A stretch of DNA of 64,000 bases from Methanosarcina sp. ERenArc_MAG2. GTDB lineage: Archaea > Halobacteriota > Methanosarcinia > Methanosarcinales > Methanosarcinaceae. The stretch lies in NCBI GenBank assembly GCA_023955635.1, contig JAMXHR010000010.1, positions 558,001 through 622,000 on the forward strand, given 5' to 3'. This document shows, piece after piece, positions 25,290 through 34,843 of the stretch (its first letter is position 1; each line of letters starts with the position of its first letter). The position numbers were made by a program, and so were the translations under genes. A model generated the notes under the pieces. It worked only from the letters and a program-made list of their open reading frames with translations, was not told where the DNA came from and ran no database searches.

Positions 25290-25776
25290 CAACAGATTCG
25301 ATATTGATAATTATGAGTATAATGAAGAAAATGATGAGTTTATATGCTCTGAAAATCGAAGATTGAAGTTTTTGTATGAGGGTTATGAGAAAGAAAGGAA
25401 GAGAAAATACAGACTTTATAAGGGAACTGAATGTAAAAAATGTGAATTCAGCAAAAATTGTACAAAAAGGATGGATGGAATTAGGCATTTAAAAATAGCT
25501 GAATTTTCAAAAGAAAGAAAGCAATTAGCCGATAAAATGAAAACAGAAGAAGCTAAAAGAATATATGGGCAAAGAAAGCAGGTAGTAGAACCCGCAATTG
25601 GAAATTATAAAGAGAATTTAGGATTTAGACAATTTTTAACCAGAGGATTGAAATCAATCAGAAACGAATTTAATTTAGTGTGTACGGCAGCTAACTTAAG
25701 GAAAATATGGATTTACTCAAATAAAAACGAGATCATTGGAAGGGAAAATGGGAATAAATGGAACTTTTCCTGTTGA

Positions 25777-26292
25777 AAAAAGGAAAAGGAAATAGAATGC
25801 AAATTTCATAAAGCTATAAAGTTCCAGTCTAGCTACAGATGATCGTTATTTATTACTATCAGTAATTGTCGGACAGCCTGTAAAGGATAGGGTATTCGTG
25901 ACCCTCCGCACTCCCAAAGTAATAAAAAGCCAAAAATACTTGCTACAAGCCCTGTTTTTACAATTGCATCCTCAGACTCTTTCAGACTGGACATGACCAA
26001 GATAATCCTCATAATGGAAAAGGGTATCGGAAAGAGGTAAAGAATAGACTTCCTGTGCCGAGCCAGAAAGAAAGAAAGAATGAAAGAAAAATAAGTATGT
26101 TTCTCAGCTCGAATATAAGGCTGAGAATTTCCTTGAAGTCTGATACACCGTTGGATTTTACCTCTTACTACCCGAAAGTCCTTATGTACTCTCGTTAGCA
26201 TGCCCTGAATTAATATTTTTGGGGCGAAAATTCAAGCCAGGCTGTTATTCGATTTTTCATTATTCGATTTTTACTACTATACAAGACATATT
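25777..26292. other. Intergenic with third copy of the GTCGGACAGCC repeat
   Basis: The repeat TAATTGTCGGACAGCCTG lies at about 25862, followed by GTATTCGTGACCCTCC, matching 21285-21500. A 122-residue minus-strand ORF (25833-26201) covers it. One stretch looks hydrophobic, but because it reads through the repeat I do not call it a gene. Confidence 0.5.
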
Positions 26293-27747
26293 TTAATGTA
26301 GGTTTCCATCTTCATTGAGAATCTTCAAAAGCTCAATGATAGAGTATGAAGCCCTGGTAATTCCCATACTGCGCCGGTCAGTATCCGTGCCTGCCAGATA
26401 GAGGTTCTGTACAGGAGTCCGAATATCTGCAAACTTTCCGTCAATCGTGACTGCGGCTTTCTCGGGAATAAGAATCTGCTCATGCTGCATCTCGATATAC
26501 TTTTCTATATTCGGATGGGCCCGGAAAATCATGTCATAGGCCTTCTTGAGTTCCTGTTCCTCACTTTTATTTTCGTCAATCACAAAGGAAAAGCCTATAA
26601 GCTGTTTGTCTTTTGGGGCAAGGGAAGGGTCATAATTACTTATAGGCATTGCCCAGTAGGCAAAATCCTTAAACCAAATTTCCGAGCCGGTGTAATTGAA
26701 TTCCGGAAGCTCATTTACAAGACCGAGCCAGATAGTCAGGCTTTTACTATGAACAATGCCTTTTAAATTTCCAGTATACTCCAGAGGAAGATCCTTTATA
26801 AGACTGGAAAGCTCCGTTGCAAAGCCTGTGTAGATAACCAGGTCAGAGGTATAAATTTCATCGGCTTCCACGCCTGAAACCTTCCCATTTTGAACCAAAA
26901 TAGATGTTACCTCACATTCCTTTTTGATCTCAACGGTTTCCGGAAGGGAGGAAAGAATGGCGTTAAGAAGGGCTTTTAACCCTTTTCTGGGGTAGCCCTG
27001 GGAATAATTTACATCGTTTGTTGCAAGCCTTTCCAGGGATGTAAAGGGCTGGGTAACCTTGGTCATCCTGGCCTGAAGGGAAGCGTGAAGATGATACGGA
27101 AGGATTGAGGCAAGGATGGACTCCGCAGACTGGAGCTTTTTAGGCTCCAGTTTGCCGATCATGGCATCAAATTGTTCCTGGGTAATGCTGTCCCTGACAA
27201 AACTGCTTCCCGAAAGAACACGCTCGGCAGATGTTTCTTTCATGGATCTGCCCGAAAGGAAAGTACATATCGTATCCACAAAGTCATAAGTGTCCTTTGA
27301 AAGGTTTTTAGGTATGAAATCGTACACTGACTGGTTCGAGAGGTCTATTCCGAATGAAGAAAGGGTAAAAGCCTTAGTCAAAGTTTGGGAAAGCATAACC
27401 CTATCCTTTCTCGGAAGCACATCAAAAGTCACAAAATCTTTCAGGTTGGAAGGAACCTTGATAAGGGCATTTTCAGTCCTGACGTAATAATGCCCATAGT
27501 CCTCAAATACAGGCAAAAAATCAAAGTAGTTATCCATCAGTCTTTTCAGGGGCCCCTCAAACAGATGGGTTATAGCGTGTGCTCCCGTATCCACCTGGTA
27601 GCCATCTACCGTGTAGCTGTTGCAGTTTCCACCAATATGCCTCTTTTTCTCAAGAACAAGGACTTTTTTCCCATGCTTTGAAAGCGTCAGCGCCGCCAGA
27701 AGCCCGCTTATACCCGCCCCGACAACAATTACATCGTATTTTTTCAT
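26293..27747 (-). CDS. Phytoene desaturase-like FAD-dependent oxidoreductase
   Basis: A 484-residue flavoprotein of the CrtI/CrtN-like amine-oxidoreductase type. The N-terminal dinucleotide fold VVGAGISGLLAALTLSKHG and EKKRHIGGNCNS are clear, and the C-terminal motif TPVQNLYLAGTDTDRRSMGI binds FAD. Such proteins desaturate or isomerise isoprenoid chains; in methanogens homologues may act on archaeal lipids or menaquinone-like quinoids, but the substrate here is unknown. The frame is intact. It stands alone, with a strong palindrome upstream (27808-27834). Confidence 0.85.
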   Translation of the reverse strand: MKKYDVIVVGAGISGLLAALTLSKHGKKVLVLEKKRHIGGNCNSYTVDGYQVDTGAHAITHLFEGPLKRLMDNYFDFLPVFEDYGHYYVRTENALIKVPSNLKDFVTFDVLPRKDRVMLSQTLTKAFTLSSFGIDLSNQSVYDFIPKNLSKDTYDFVDTICTFLSGRSMKETSAERVLSGSSFVRDSITQEQFDAMIGKLEPKKLQSAESILASILPYHLHASLQARMTKVTQPFTSLERLATNDVNYSQGYPRKGLKALLNAILSSLPETVEIKKECEVTSILVQNGKVSGVEADEIYTSDLVIYTGFATELSSLIKDLPLEYTGNLKGIVHSKSLTIWLGLVNELPEFNYTGSEIWFKDFAYWAMPISNYDPSLAPKDKQLIGFSFVIDENKSEEQELKKAYDMIFRAHPNIEKYIEMQHEQILIPEKAAVTIDGKFADIRTPVQNLYLAGTDTDRRSMGITRASYSIIELLKILNEDGNLH

Positions 27748-27807
27748 TCCCTAAACTACCTCTATTATTTCCAGTGAATCAATTTATTAATTTTATGTAA
27801 TTATGCA

Positions 27808-27834
27808 CTTTATTCCTCTCGAAGAGGAATAAAG
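27808..27834. promoter_or_regulatory. Perfect 27-bp palindrome
   Basis: CTTTATTCCTCT and AGAGGAATAAAG arms meet around CGA. It lies about 60 bases upstream of the oxidoreductase start on the minus strand, so an operator is possible. It could equally be a relic hairpin, because IS DNA starts 140 bases away. Confidence 0.45.
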
Positions 27835-27976
27835 CTTATAATAATCCTGCATTAGCTGGTTAAATGAAAGCTATATTGAAGCTGTAACCAATTACTCTGA
27901 GTCCGGAATATGTGTGAAATAACTTTATATAATTTATGATTTACTGACCTTATCCTCAATTTCTCCTTATGTTTGT

Positions 27977-28574
27977 TCCTAGATTCGGCAGGTTAACGTA
28001 ATTAGAGATATATCTTTTCACATTTCTCCCCCATGAGACTCAATATCTTCCAGTGAATCTCTTCCATATTCAATATTTCTGACTCTATTTTCTCTTCTTT
28101 CTGAGTTATAAGTTCTGTAATCCCCTGAAAATTGAAAAATATCCATCTCATTGTAGGTCTTTTTGTTGGTTTCCCTTTTTGATCTGGAACCGTTTCATTT
28201 TGTTCCTCTAATTTTGTCCTCAACTTCCATTCTGCTATTGAATAAATCATTAAGCAGAGAACCATTATCATGGTCACTGCTTCTATTCTTGCTTTATTCT
28301 TGAGGTAAACTTTTGATACGCTAAATGTGTCACTTTTCAAGAATCTGAATCCTTTTTCTACGTTATCCTGTCCTTTGGGAGTTTCTCATCGATCAGTTTG
28401 TCAACTTCAAGTTCTCTGAAAACTCCAGCGACAAGCCCAAGGTGACCTAAGAACCTTGTGCGTTTTAGGGAGGATTCAATTCTTCGACTGCTGTTTTTCT
28501 CTGCCATGGGAAGACCAGGAAAGAGATATAATATTAATTATATTAATTTCTATGTTTACCTGCCGAATCTAGGA
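27977..28574 (-). mobile_element. IS1634 internal-deletion derivative
   Basis: This 598-bp element keeps both IS1634 ends (TCCTAGATTCGGCAG and its inverse) but lacks the middle of the transposase. Compared with 43993-45545, sequence jumps at TCCTTTG from the C-terminal part (44414) to the N-terminal part (45340). TCCTTTG occurs at both sides of the deleted DNA in the longer copy, so the deletion used a 7-bp microhomology. It is inserted in the IS66-like relic. Confidence 0.9.
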
Positions 28575-29420
28575 TCTGAGTATAGTGATTGTCACCATTA
28601 ACTCTTGCACCTGTATCATCTATCTGTTGATAAGGCGTAGCTTTTAGACCTTCCAGAAAAATCTCAGCTTTCTCCTGATGGAATACATCAGCATTTTTTG
28701 TCAAAATTCGAGAAATAGTGGCTTTGGAGATATGAATGCCAATATTTTTCAGAAACTCATGTATTTTGGGCTCTGAAACATTAGCAACATGGTTAAGAGT
28801 TATTATAAGAGATCTGATTCCAGGGCCAAATTCACCTTTAATACTACCTGGAAGTTCACCTGAATATGTTTTGTGAGAAGAAGGAGAATAAAATATCTCT
28901 ATCCTGAAGTTGGTGTTCATAGGTTTTATGGAAATGTCCTGAATTATTACGTCCCTATAACCTTTAGAATATGCATCGGTGGGTAAAACGGACCTATCAA
29001 CTTTACACGTCTCAATTCGATGAATCTCTATTTTATCCAGTTTTGAGTTAGATTTCTTGTCTAGGGAAAATGTCTTTTTTGTCTCTCTTTTTCAGAAGAA
29101 ATGTCATCATTCTTTTTAGAGCCGCGAATATTGGGTTTGGTTTGTTCACCTTTGAGTAGGTTGATTTCGTCTCGAAGATTTTGATTATCGGCCTTAAGGA
29201 ATTAGATCTCTTCGTTCTGCTTTTCAGTGACAGAAAACAGAATACGAAAAGATGTGGCATATCTTTCATCCTGAATTTCATCAGGATTAATATCCAATGA
29301 TGCCAGCAATTCCTCGAGGGTTTCAAGATCCATTTTTTTGCTCCAAAATATGATAAGAGGAAATGGAGAAACAATTATATTTTTTCTGCGATTGAAATCC
29401 CATAAAATTTGAAGAGAATA
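28575..29420 (-). pseudogene. IS66-like transposase relic, truncated by IS1634
   Basis: Starts at 29333 (MDLETLEELLASLDINPDEIQDERYAT), with a leader to about 29420 that matches 21541-21622. It runs with several stops through a Lys/Glu-rich region, then an open part (28575-28920) with a catalytic-like IDDTGARVNGDNHYTQIL, where the IS1634 derivative cuts it off. The GELPG and QIDDTGARV motifs fit the IS66-type core. Non-functional. Confidence 0.78.
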
Positions 29421-29434
29421 CGTATCAGCTTATG

Positions 29435-30208
29435 TTAACCTGTTACAGGTCCTATCGGAATGATATATGGCCTTTCCCCATTATCTGTCACCAGAGCCCG
29501 TACCCCATAGACCTGTTTTATATTCTCTACGGTGAGGACTGAAGCAGGATTCCCAGCGGCAAATATTTTACCCCCTTTCATCATGATTATTCTATCGGCA
29601 TATCTCGAAGCCAGATTCAAATCATGAAGTGCCATGATCGCAGAGATTTCTTTGTTCTTCACGATATTCTTCATAATTTCCATGACTTCAAGTTGATGCC
29701 TTATGTCAAGATTACTGGTTGGCTCGTCAAGAAGAAGAAGATCTGCCTTCTGTGCAAGTGCCCGTGCGATAAGTACCTTCTGCTGCTGACCTCCACTGAT
29801 TTCATTAATATCTCTCATGGAAAACTCCATCAGCCCGAGCAGTTCCAGCACTTCCAGTACATAGTCCAGGTCTTCCTTACTGCTTTTCCATCCTAAATAG
29901 GGACGCCTGCCCATAAGAACAGTATCGATGACAGAGGCAGGAAAAACACCTTCGATGCTCTGTGGTACATAGCCTATTTTCCTTGCAATCTCCATCCGAG
30001 TCATCTTGCTGATATCCTGTTCATCCAGGAATATGCTTCCTCTTTTAGGATTAAGTATATGGTCAATACACCGGATAAGTGTGGATTTACCGGTACCATT
30101 CGGGCCGACAATGCCAAGAACTTCCGAGCAGTTAAGTTCCATTGAGATGTTTTCAAGGACAGGTATGCTGTTATAAGCAAATTCAATGTTGTTCACCTTC
30201 AGTTTCAC
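29435..30208 (-). CDS. ABC transporter ATP-binding protein (FecE/BtuD type)
   Basis: A 257-residue ATPase of the iron-siderophore/cobalamin type. Walker A GPNGTGKST, Q-loop VPQS, signature SGGQQQKV, Walker B LLLLDEPTSNLD and the switch His in MALHDL are all present. It is the last gene of the minus-strand operon and overlaps the permease gene by four bases, so it powers that FecCD channel. Substrate is inferred only from the operon: a metal chelate, cobamide or Ni/Co species. The frame is intact. Confidence 0.92.
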   Translation of the reverse strand: MKLKVNNIEFAYNSIPVLENISMELNCSEVLGIVGPNGTGKSTLIRCIDHILNPKRGSIFLDEQDISKMTRMEIARKIGYVPQSIEGVFPASVIDTVLMGRRPYLGWKSSKEDLDYVLEVLELLGLMEFSMRDINEISGGQQQKVLIARALAQKADLLLLDEPTSNLDIRHQLEVMEIMKNIVKNKEISAIMALHDLNLASRYADRIIMMKGGKIFAAGNPASVLTVENIKQVYGVRALVTDNGERPYIIPIGPVTG

Positions 30209-31281
30209 CAGTATTCCCTCTTTCGTTTCATAATCATATACAGGAAAATTGGAGCACCCATAAAGGCGGTTATTGCTCCGACAGGAAGAATTATTGGAGC
30301 CAGAACTCTTCTTGCTACAAGGTCTGCGCTAATCAGCAGTAATGCACCAAAAAGGCCGGATACGGGAAGAACAAACCTGTTATCGCCTCCTATAGCAATG
30401 CGCGTGAGATGTGGAGCAACCAGGCCTATAAATCCGATTGTTCCCGTAAAACACACAATACATGCGACCAGTAGAGTTGTGACTGCCATCAGAATTATCC
30501 GGGTACGTTTGACATTTACACCCAGGCTTGTTGCGATTTCATCTCCTGCAACCATTAAATTAAGGTCCAGTGACTTTATCATAAGCAGGGGGAAGCAGCC
30601 TGCAAGTGTGCAGGTTATAATGGCGACCTTGGGCCAGGAAGACCTACCAAGGTCACCAATTGCCCAAAAAATTGCTTCTTTTACGGCTTCCGCTTCGCCA
30701 AAGTATTGAAGGATTGTTGTCATTGCACTGAAAAGATACATCAGCGCAATGCCGGCCAGAATCATGGTTTCAGGCGTTGCACCTTTTTGGTTTGATAATC
30801 CCAGGATTATAAAGGAACACAACAGTGCGAATAAGAATGCATTGCCTATAACAAGATAATCTCCCTGTATGATACCCGCACCTGTAAGAATTGCAAGGGA
30901 TGCCCCGAAACCGGCACCTGAGGATATGCCAAGAGTATATGGACTTGCAAGCGGGTTCTTGAGTAAGGCCTGCATTACGCAACCGGCAACCCCAAGCCCG
31001 AAACCTGCCACAATGCCCATGAATATACGGGGGAGCCTGAGGTTCCATATACATACATCTGCAATCCAGCCCGGTTCAAAGTAAGCTGGAAATAACCTGT
31101 TCAGTATTGAAGAATAAGTCTCCCAAATAGAGAGATTTGCAGACCCCATAGATGCTGATATGCCTGATACGAGGATTATTGAGGCTAAAAGGAAGAAAAT
31201 AAAGAGTATTTTTCTTCCAATGAACTTATTATATTGTATTTTAACTTCTTCTTTAGTCAAAGTATGCTGTTTTGTTTCCAA
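30205..31281 (-). CDS. FecCD-family ABC transporter permease
   Basis: A 358-residue membrane protein with about ten hydrophobic segments and the FecCD hallmarks: PLASPYTLGISSGAGFGASLAI and GFIGLVAPHLTRIAIGGDNR (the coupling-helix region) near the C-terminus. It forms the channel for import of a metal complex or corrinoid with the ATPase downstream. Start 31281 follows the gate-domain gene by about 80 bases. The frame is intact. Confidence 0.92.
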   Translation of the reverse strand: METKQHTLTKEEVKIQYNKFIGRKILFIFFLLASIILVSGISASMGSANLSIWETYSSILNRLFPAYFEPGWIADVCIWNLRLPRIFMGIVAGFGLGVAGCVMQALLKNPLASPYTLGISSGAGFGASLAILTGAGIIQGDYLVIGNAFLFALLCSFIILGLSNQKGATPETMILAGIALMYLFSAMTTILQYFGEAEAVKEAIFWAIGDLGRSSWPKVAIITCTLAGCFPLLMIKSLDLNLMVAGDEIATSLGVNVKRTRIILMAVTTLLVACIVCFTGTIGFIGLVAPHLTRIAIGGDNRFVLPVSGLFGALLLISADLVARRVLAPIILPVGAITAFMGAPIFLYMIMKRKREYW

Positions 31282-31361
31282 GGATACACATCCAATGCAA
31301 CAGGCAATTTATTGTAGTTTTATTTGGGTAAGTGCCGGAAATGACCTGACAGCAGAACAAT

Positions 31362-32102
31362 CTATAAAGCCAGCACCAAAGTAAGAATCATTAAGACGGT
31401 TAACCCGAGTCTCAAACCTGCACTTACTGTGATAATTTTCAGGCTCAGCACAGGCCCAAAAATCCCGGAATAATACGGGAGCCTGTGTGTAAGGATATAC
31501 CGGGTACTGACCAGGAGATTTCCCGCAAATAAGGTTAACAAAGCTAATTTCAAATTCAGAACATCCGTTTCCATTAAATCTGCAACCGTGACGTATGCAG
31601 CTGTGGGATTGGCAACTACAAGCGGAATAATTGCCAAAACTTCAGGAGGCAGCGGCATCCAGCCAAGATAGTGATCTCCCGGCAATAAACATGAGCAGAG
31701 TCACTATCGTGCCGTTCAGTACGAATAAAGAGAGGTATGCAATGCCCATACCCCAAGGATAGGTACTACCGCAGTGGAGATATAAACAAAGCTTTCGTAT
31801 ATTGTCTGGGGGAACCATGTTGCAACGGTTGCCAGCAAAGTCTCTTTCTCATCTATCTTCCCTTCACCGTGAAATTCCAAGAGCATCGCTACTGCCTTGA
31901 TTGGCGAACCAAAAGTGGTCATAAACGCAATTCCCGAATAAGGAGTGAAATGCGCTCCGTGCAGTATTGGTTTCATCACCGGAAACAACCGGTCAAATAT
32001 CCCGAATTCAACTGCAATGCTCGCTAACAGTATACCAATGACCGTGAAAGGGAAGACAGATATCCAGAGTTCAACTGCACGAACTACCGAAGCAATTACC
32101 AT
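31362..32102 (-). CDS. Nucleoside-recognition (gate) domain membrane protein, frame broken
   Basis: The two ORFs 31716-32102 and 31362-31685 form one polytopic protein. The first has the gate-domain motif HFTPYSGIAFMTTFGSPIKAVA; the second has further membrane helices. Between them the real frame (LFVLNGTIVTLLMFI) is reached by a -1 shift near 31728 (T4 to T3) and left by a compensating shift near 31692. Gate-domain proteins of this type sit next to metal or cobamide importers, and a direct transport role is likely but unproved. In the operon it lies between the methyltransferase and FecCD genes. Confidence 0.75.
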
Positions 32103-32117
32103 GGATATTACCGTGGC

Positions 32118-32744
32118 TTATACTTTATTTCCTTCCACCAGTATCATTTTATTGAACACTCTGACAGACACATTCACAAGCCCTGCGGCTTCAAACATAT
32201 TGATGACCTCATCCGGGTCAGCCCCGTTGTAAAAGGGTAATTCTTTTCCGATGTCTTCCCCAAAGTGGTGGTTTCCGGGATGAGAATGCTTATAGGGGAT
32301 ATCTGTAAGGACTTTGCCTCCGGGCTTTGTCACTCTCGCCCATTCTTTAAATGCCGAGTCCGGATTTGCCAGGGTCCAGATAAGGTGTCTGCTGACAACC
32401 GCATCGAACTGCTCAGATTCAAATGAGAGATTTTCTGCATCCTCGACAACAAAATTTACGAAATTTCCGGTCTTCTCCATCTTCTCCTGTGCTTTATCCA
32501 GTTTACTCCGTGCCCAATCTGCACCTGTTACATCATATCCAATCTCAGCCAGCAATAGCGCTAAAAATCCGGTGCCTGTTCCCATATCCAATACTTTCAG
32601 TTTCAGGTGGGTTCCCAGGAGCTGGGTAATCACTTCTGTCCAGAGTTCCCTTTCTTCTTCGGAATGTACTCCATGTGCTTCAATGGCATCGTAATCGTGT
32701 TCAGCAGTGTTCCACCATTCTCTTATTTGCGGTTTTACTTCCAT
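32118..32744 (-). CDS. Class I SAM-dependent methyltransferase
   Basis: A 208-residue methyltransferase with motif I LDMGTGTGFLALLLAE, the acidic ribose-binding region DVTGADWARSKLDKA, and the VTKPGGKVLTDI post-motif. Substrate unknown. Its start overlaps the end of the DUF4198 gene, and it is part of the cohesin-dockerin uptake operon, so it might modify the imported ligand or a carrier. Intact frame. Confidence 0.85.
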   Translation of the reverse strand: MEVKPQIREWWNTAEHDYDAIEAHGVHSEEERELWTEVITQLLGTHLKLKVLDMGTGTGFLALLLAEIGYDVTGADWARSKLDKAQEKMEKTGNFVNFVVEDAENLSFESEQFDAVVSRHLIWTLANPDSAFKEWARVTKPGGKVLTDIPYKHSHPGNHHFGEDIGKELPFYNGADPDEVINMFEAAGLVNVSVRVFNKMILVEGNKV

Positions 32745-33514
32745 AATTTTTCACCTACTTTCATAATTGAAAAAGTTGCAGTCATTACCTTTTTGTCGTA
32801 CAGGCCCGTCACGCCTTTTTCAGGGTCTCTATAGCTGACTTTGAACATCCACTTCCCATCTTTTTCCAGTTTAATGTCAACCATGCCTTCCTGGTCGGTT
32901 GTCGCTTCAATCGGATTTTCTCTATTACCAGCATGTATTCCGTATACAATGACATCCGGCAGTGCATGCCGATCATACACTATTTTCAGTAGGATATACT
33001 CCCCTACTTTGTACTGCCTGTAACCCAGCGGAATTATCTCCAGTTCGTGCCCAACCGTCAGATTATATTCTGCCTTATAATGCTCTGTTTGACAATGTTC
33101 TGTCTGAAAATTCCCTACCGGAACTATGGTCTTTGTATACTGGTAGTAGTACTTCGGGCCTTCCAGTCCGGGATGAGGCAAATTGAGGATTCCGCCGTCG
33201 TACTCCACTCCAATGGTGTGATATCCTTTGCAGGCTGGAGTGAATTGCATTAATAAGTGATTCTCTAAGGCACTGACCTCAACAGCATGGTTTTCGCCCC
33301 ATGTACCAAAGATAACAGGAGTTACTTTTTCGATCTTGATGGCTTTGTCACTCTCCATATTGTGTCCGAAACAAAGATCACACGTTACATGATCTCCGGG
33401 AGAAACGTTGTGTATGTCGTGTTCAACCCAGATCTCATGCCCGCGTACGATGTCAGGAATATCTTTCTCAAAAAAAAGAAAAGAGGCTTCTTTCCAGGAA
33501 GTTTTTTGCGCCAT
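32735..33514 (-). CDS. DUF4198-type protein linked to metal uptake
   Basis: A 259-residue beta-rich protein (GHEIWVEHD, SPGDHVTCDLCFGHNMES) resembling DUF4198 proteins, some of which accompany nickel or cobalt transporters. His and Cys residues near the N-terminus (GHEIW, HDIH, CDLCFGHN) may bind metal. There is no obvious signal peptide from the annotated start, though the gene follows the binding protein by only six bases. Two near-identical copies of TEHCQTEH/TEHYKAEY lie in a linker. This gives the best hint that the operon handles a transition metal. Function inferred. Confidence 0.7.
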   Translation of the reverse strand: MAQKTSWKEASFLFFEKDIPDIVRGHEIWVEHDIHNVSPGDHVTCDLCFGHNMESDKAIKIEKVTPVIFGTWGENHAVEVSALENHLLMQFTPACKGYHTIGVEYDGGILNLPHPGLEGPKYYYQYTKTIVPVGNFQTEHCQTEHYKAEYNLTVGHELEIIPLGYRQYKVGEYILLKIVYDRHALPDVIVYGIHAGNRENPIEATTDQEGMVDIKLEKDGKWMFKVSYRDPEKGVTGLYDKKVMTATFSIMKVGEKLWK

Positions 33515-33520
33515 AGTTCA

Positions 33521-34843
33521 TCACTCCGGAAGTGGATAAGCCCAGGTCCCAGATACCTCGAGATTATGGAATTTTTTGAGGTACTCTTTGTGAATTTTTT
33601 CTGGGTTGATATCTTCAAAAAGCTCAGGGTGCATACATTTGGCAAAGTAAATATGCCCTATTACCCACCTGGGACCGCCGATAATATCCCTATCGACCAG
33701 GTAAACTTTACTATTTTTCACAGCATTGACCTTCTCGAACCCCGCCCTGTCTGAAAGGACTTCTGTCAGCAGATTTTCCATATCCTTTTCCGTTTTTCCA
33801 GGACCGCTGTCAAAGCCTTTCATTAAATCCGCAAACATGAAGTCAGGATTTCTCTTGATCACCCACTCGGGGTCTACTTCAACAGAGGTACCGGCTAATC
33901 CTGTAGCGATATTGTGCCCTCCGGTTCCTTCAGCCACCTGACCTGCACTGGGATCGTCAGGGGTTATTACCCACCATTTTTCCTCGCTTCCTGACATGTA
34001 CTCATAATAGAAAGCTGGCTTTTCGTCGGACTTCAGATCTTTAGTTCGTTCGTTTACTAGATGCTCATAACCCTGCATCCAGCTGATGAGTTCATTTGCC
34101 TCTTTTTCCTTTCCCAGAACAAAACTCATAGTTGTTAAGTCGGAACCTATGCTATTCTTGGAAGACAGGCCCATTACAACCACAGCCGTATTCGGAAAAT
34201 TTCTGGCTATCTCGTCGGCATTTTCTGTCTGCGAGAGGGGCAAGAGTACTATATCGGGCTCAAGAGTCAGAACCATTTCGTAATCAATCGATTGACCGTG
34301 CATCGCAACCTCGGGAAGGTCCAAAAGGCCAAACTCAGACATCCGCTCATGAAAAGCTCGATCAACCCCTACGATAAGATCTCCTGTTCCGAGAGCAAGC
34401 AGGGTTTCAGTAGTACGGTAATCCGTGGGAATGATATTTTTTACCGGCAGAGTTACATTTACTTGCCTGCCAATTCTGTCGACAAGCGTAAGCTCTTTCG
34501 CTTTTCCAAGATTGATAAGCTCGATTTTGGTTACATCAAGCATATTGACGCTGTTATCGCCTGTTGCATCTGTAAACTGCGTCTGACTGCCAGAGCCCAG
34601 AATGATGCTTTCGGTGTACTCCACATCCTTCATATCAATGGTTCTATCTTCGTTAGCGTTTCCGAGTATGCTGAGCATGATATTCGATGCAGCAGTAGAA
34701 TCAGATGAATTAGCGGAATCAGACAAATTTGCAGTATAAGATTCATTCTCAAAACCTGATGCAATCGCCGGTAATGCCAGCAATGTCAGTAGCAACAAGC
34801 TAACGAATGTTCCAACCAGGTCCTTTGTTTTCGTGCTATTCAT
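33521..34843 (-). CDS. Dockerin-containing ABC substrate-binding protein (PeripBP_2 fold)
   Basis: A 440-residue exported protein. A signal-anchor-like N-terminus (LVGTFVSLLLLTLLALPAIA) is followed by a dockerin type I pair (GNANEDRTIDMKDVEYTESI and DATGDNSVNMLDVTKIELI, about residues 60-105), each with the Ca2+ loop Asp/Asn pattern. The rest is an iron-complex or cobalamin-type solute-binding domain (VDRIGRQVNVTLPVKNIIPT, IVLLPLSQ, and the DRDIIGGPRW end region). It overlaps the cohesin gene in an ATGA junction. The dockerin should dock onto that surface cohesin, so the binder could be held on the cell envelope. An intact frame and strong motifs. Confidence 0.9.
   Translation of the reverse strand: MNSTKTKDLVGTFVSLLLLTLLALPAIASGFENESYTANLSDSANSSDSTAASNIMLSILGNANEDRTIDMKDVEYTESIILGSGSQTQFTDATGDNSVNMLDVTKIELINLGKAKELTLVDRIGRQVNVTLPVKNIIPTDYRTTETLLALGTGDLIVGVDRAFHERMSEFGLLDLPEVAMHGQSIDYEMVLTLEPDIVLLPLSQTENADEIARNFPNTAVVVMGLSSKNSIGSDLTTMSFVLGKEKEANELISWMQGYEHLVNERTKDLKSDEKPAFYYEYMSGSEEKWWVITPDDPSAGQVAEGTGGHNIATGLAGTSVEVDPEWVIKRNPDFMFADLMKGFDSGPGKTEKDMENLLTEVLSDRAGFEKVNAVKNSKVYLVDRDIIGGPRWVIGHIYFAKCMHPELFEDINPEKIHKEYLKKFHNLEVSGTWAYPLPE

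Larger units (their letters stand above)
22677..25776 (+). mobile_element. IS1182-like element, interrupted by a MITE and by IS256
   Basis: The leader from 22677 is shared with 750-1012. The transposase gene runs 22906-25776 in several pieces. Inside are a 115-bp MITE (23689-23803), an IS256 element (24022-25289) and a 10-bp tandem duplication near 23655. The right terminus is not identified, because no inverted copy of the left end follows 25776. Confidence 0.75.
22906..25776 (+). pseudogene. IS1182-like transposase, broken
   Basis: The N-terminus MDFYVDLPKAGFIDEIDFSEF, and the region CRILIQSMLDRVRSSRAIARN with LSTDGSIVKASAS (first catalytic Asp), mark an IS1182-type (IS4 superfamily) transposase. 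After 23361 the frame breaks; the protein continues as GIEVDKLEDEQFGNCRGYDQL, then [18 protein letters not shown], is hit by the MITE, resumes at PQIQLAEENCGLLKEG (CADSGYY holds an Asp), and is then split by IS256. The end (25300-25776) has a Cys-rich stretch CKKCEFSKNC and the closing VVEPAIGNYKENLGFRQF with the Glu. Non-functional. Confidence 0.82.

Noticed and set aside
25833..26201. 122-residue minus-strand ORF with a hydrophobic stretch
   Set aside because: It reads through a dispersed repeat that also occurs at 21285-21500, and matches no family. Probably accidental.
29624..29896. 90-residue plus-strand ORF and many similar ORFs opposite the transport operon and GlpX
   Set aside because: They are antisense shadows of strongly conserved genes and have no coding character of their own.
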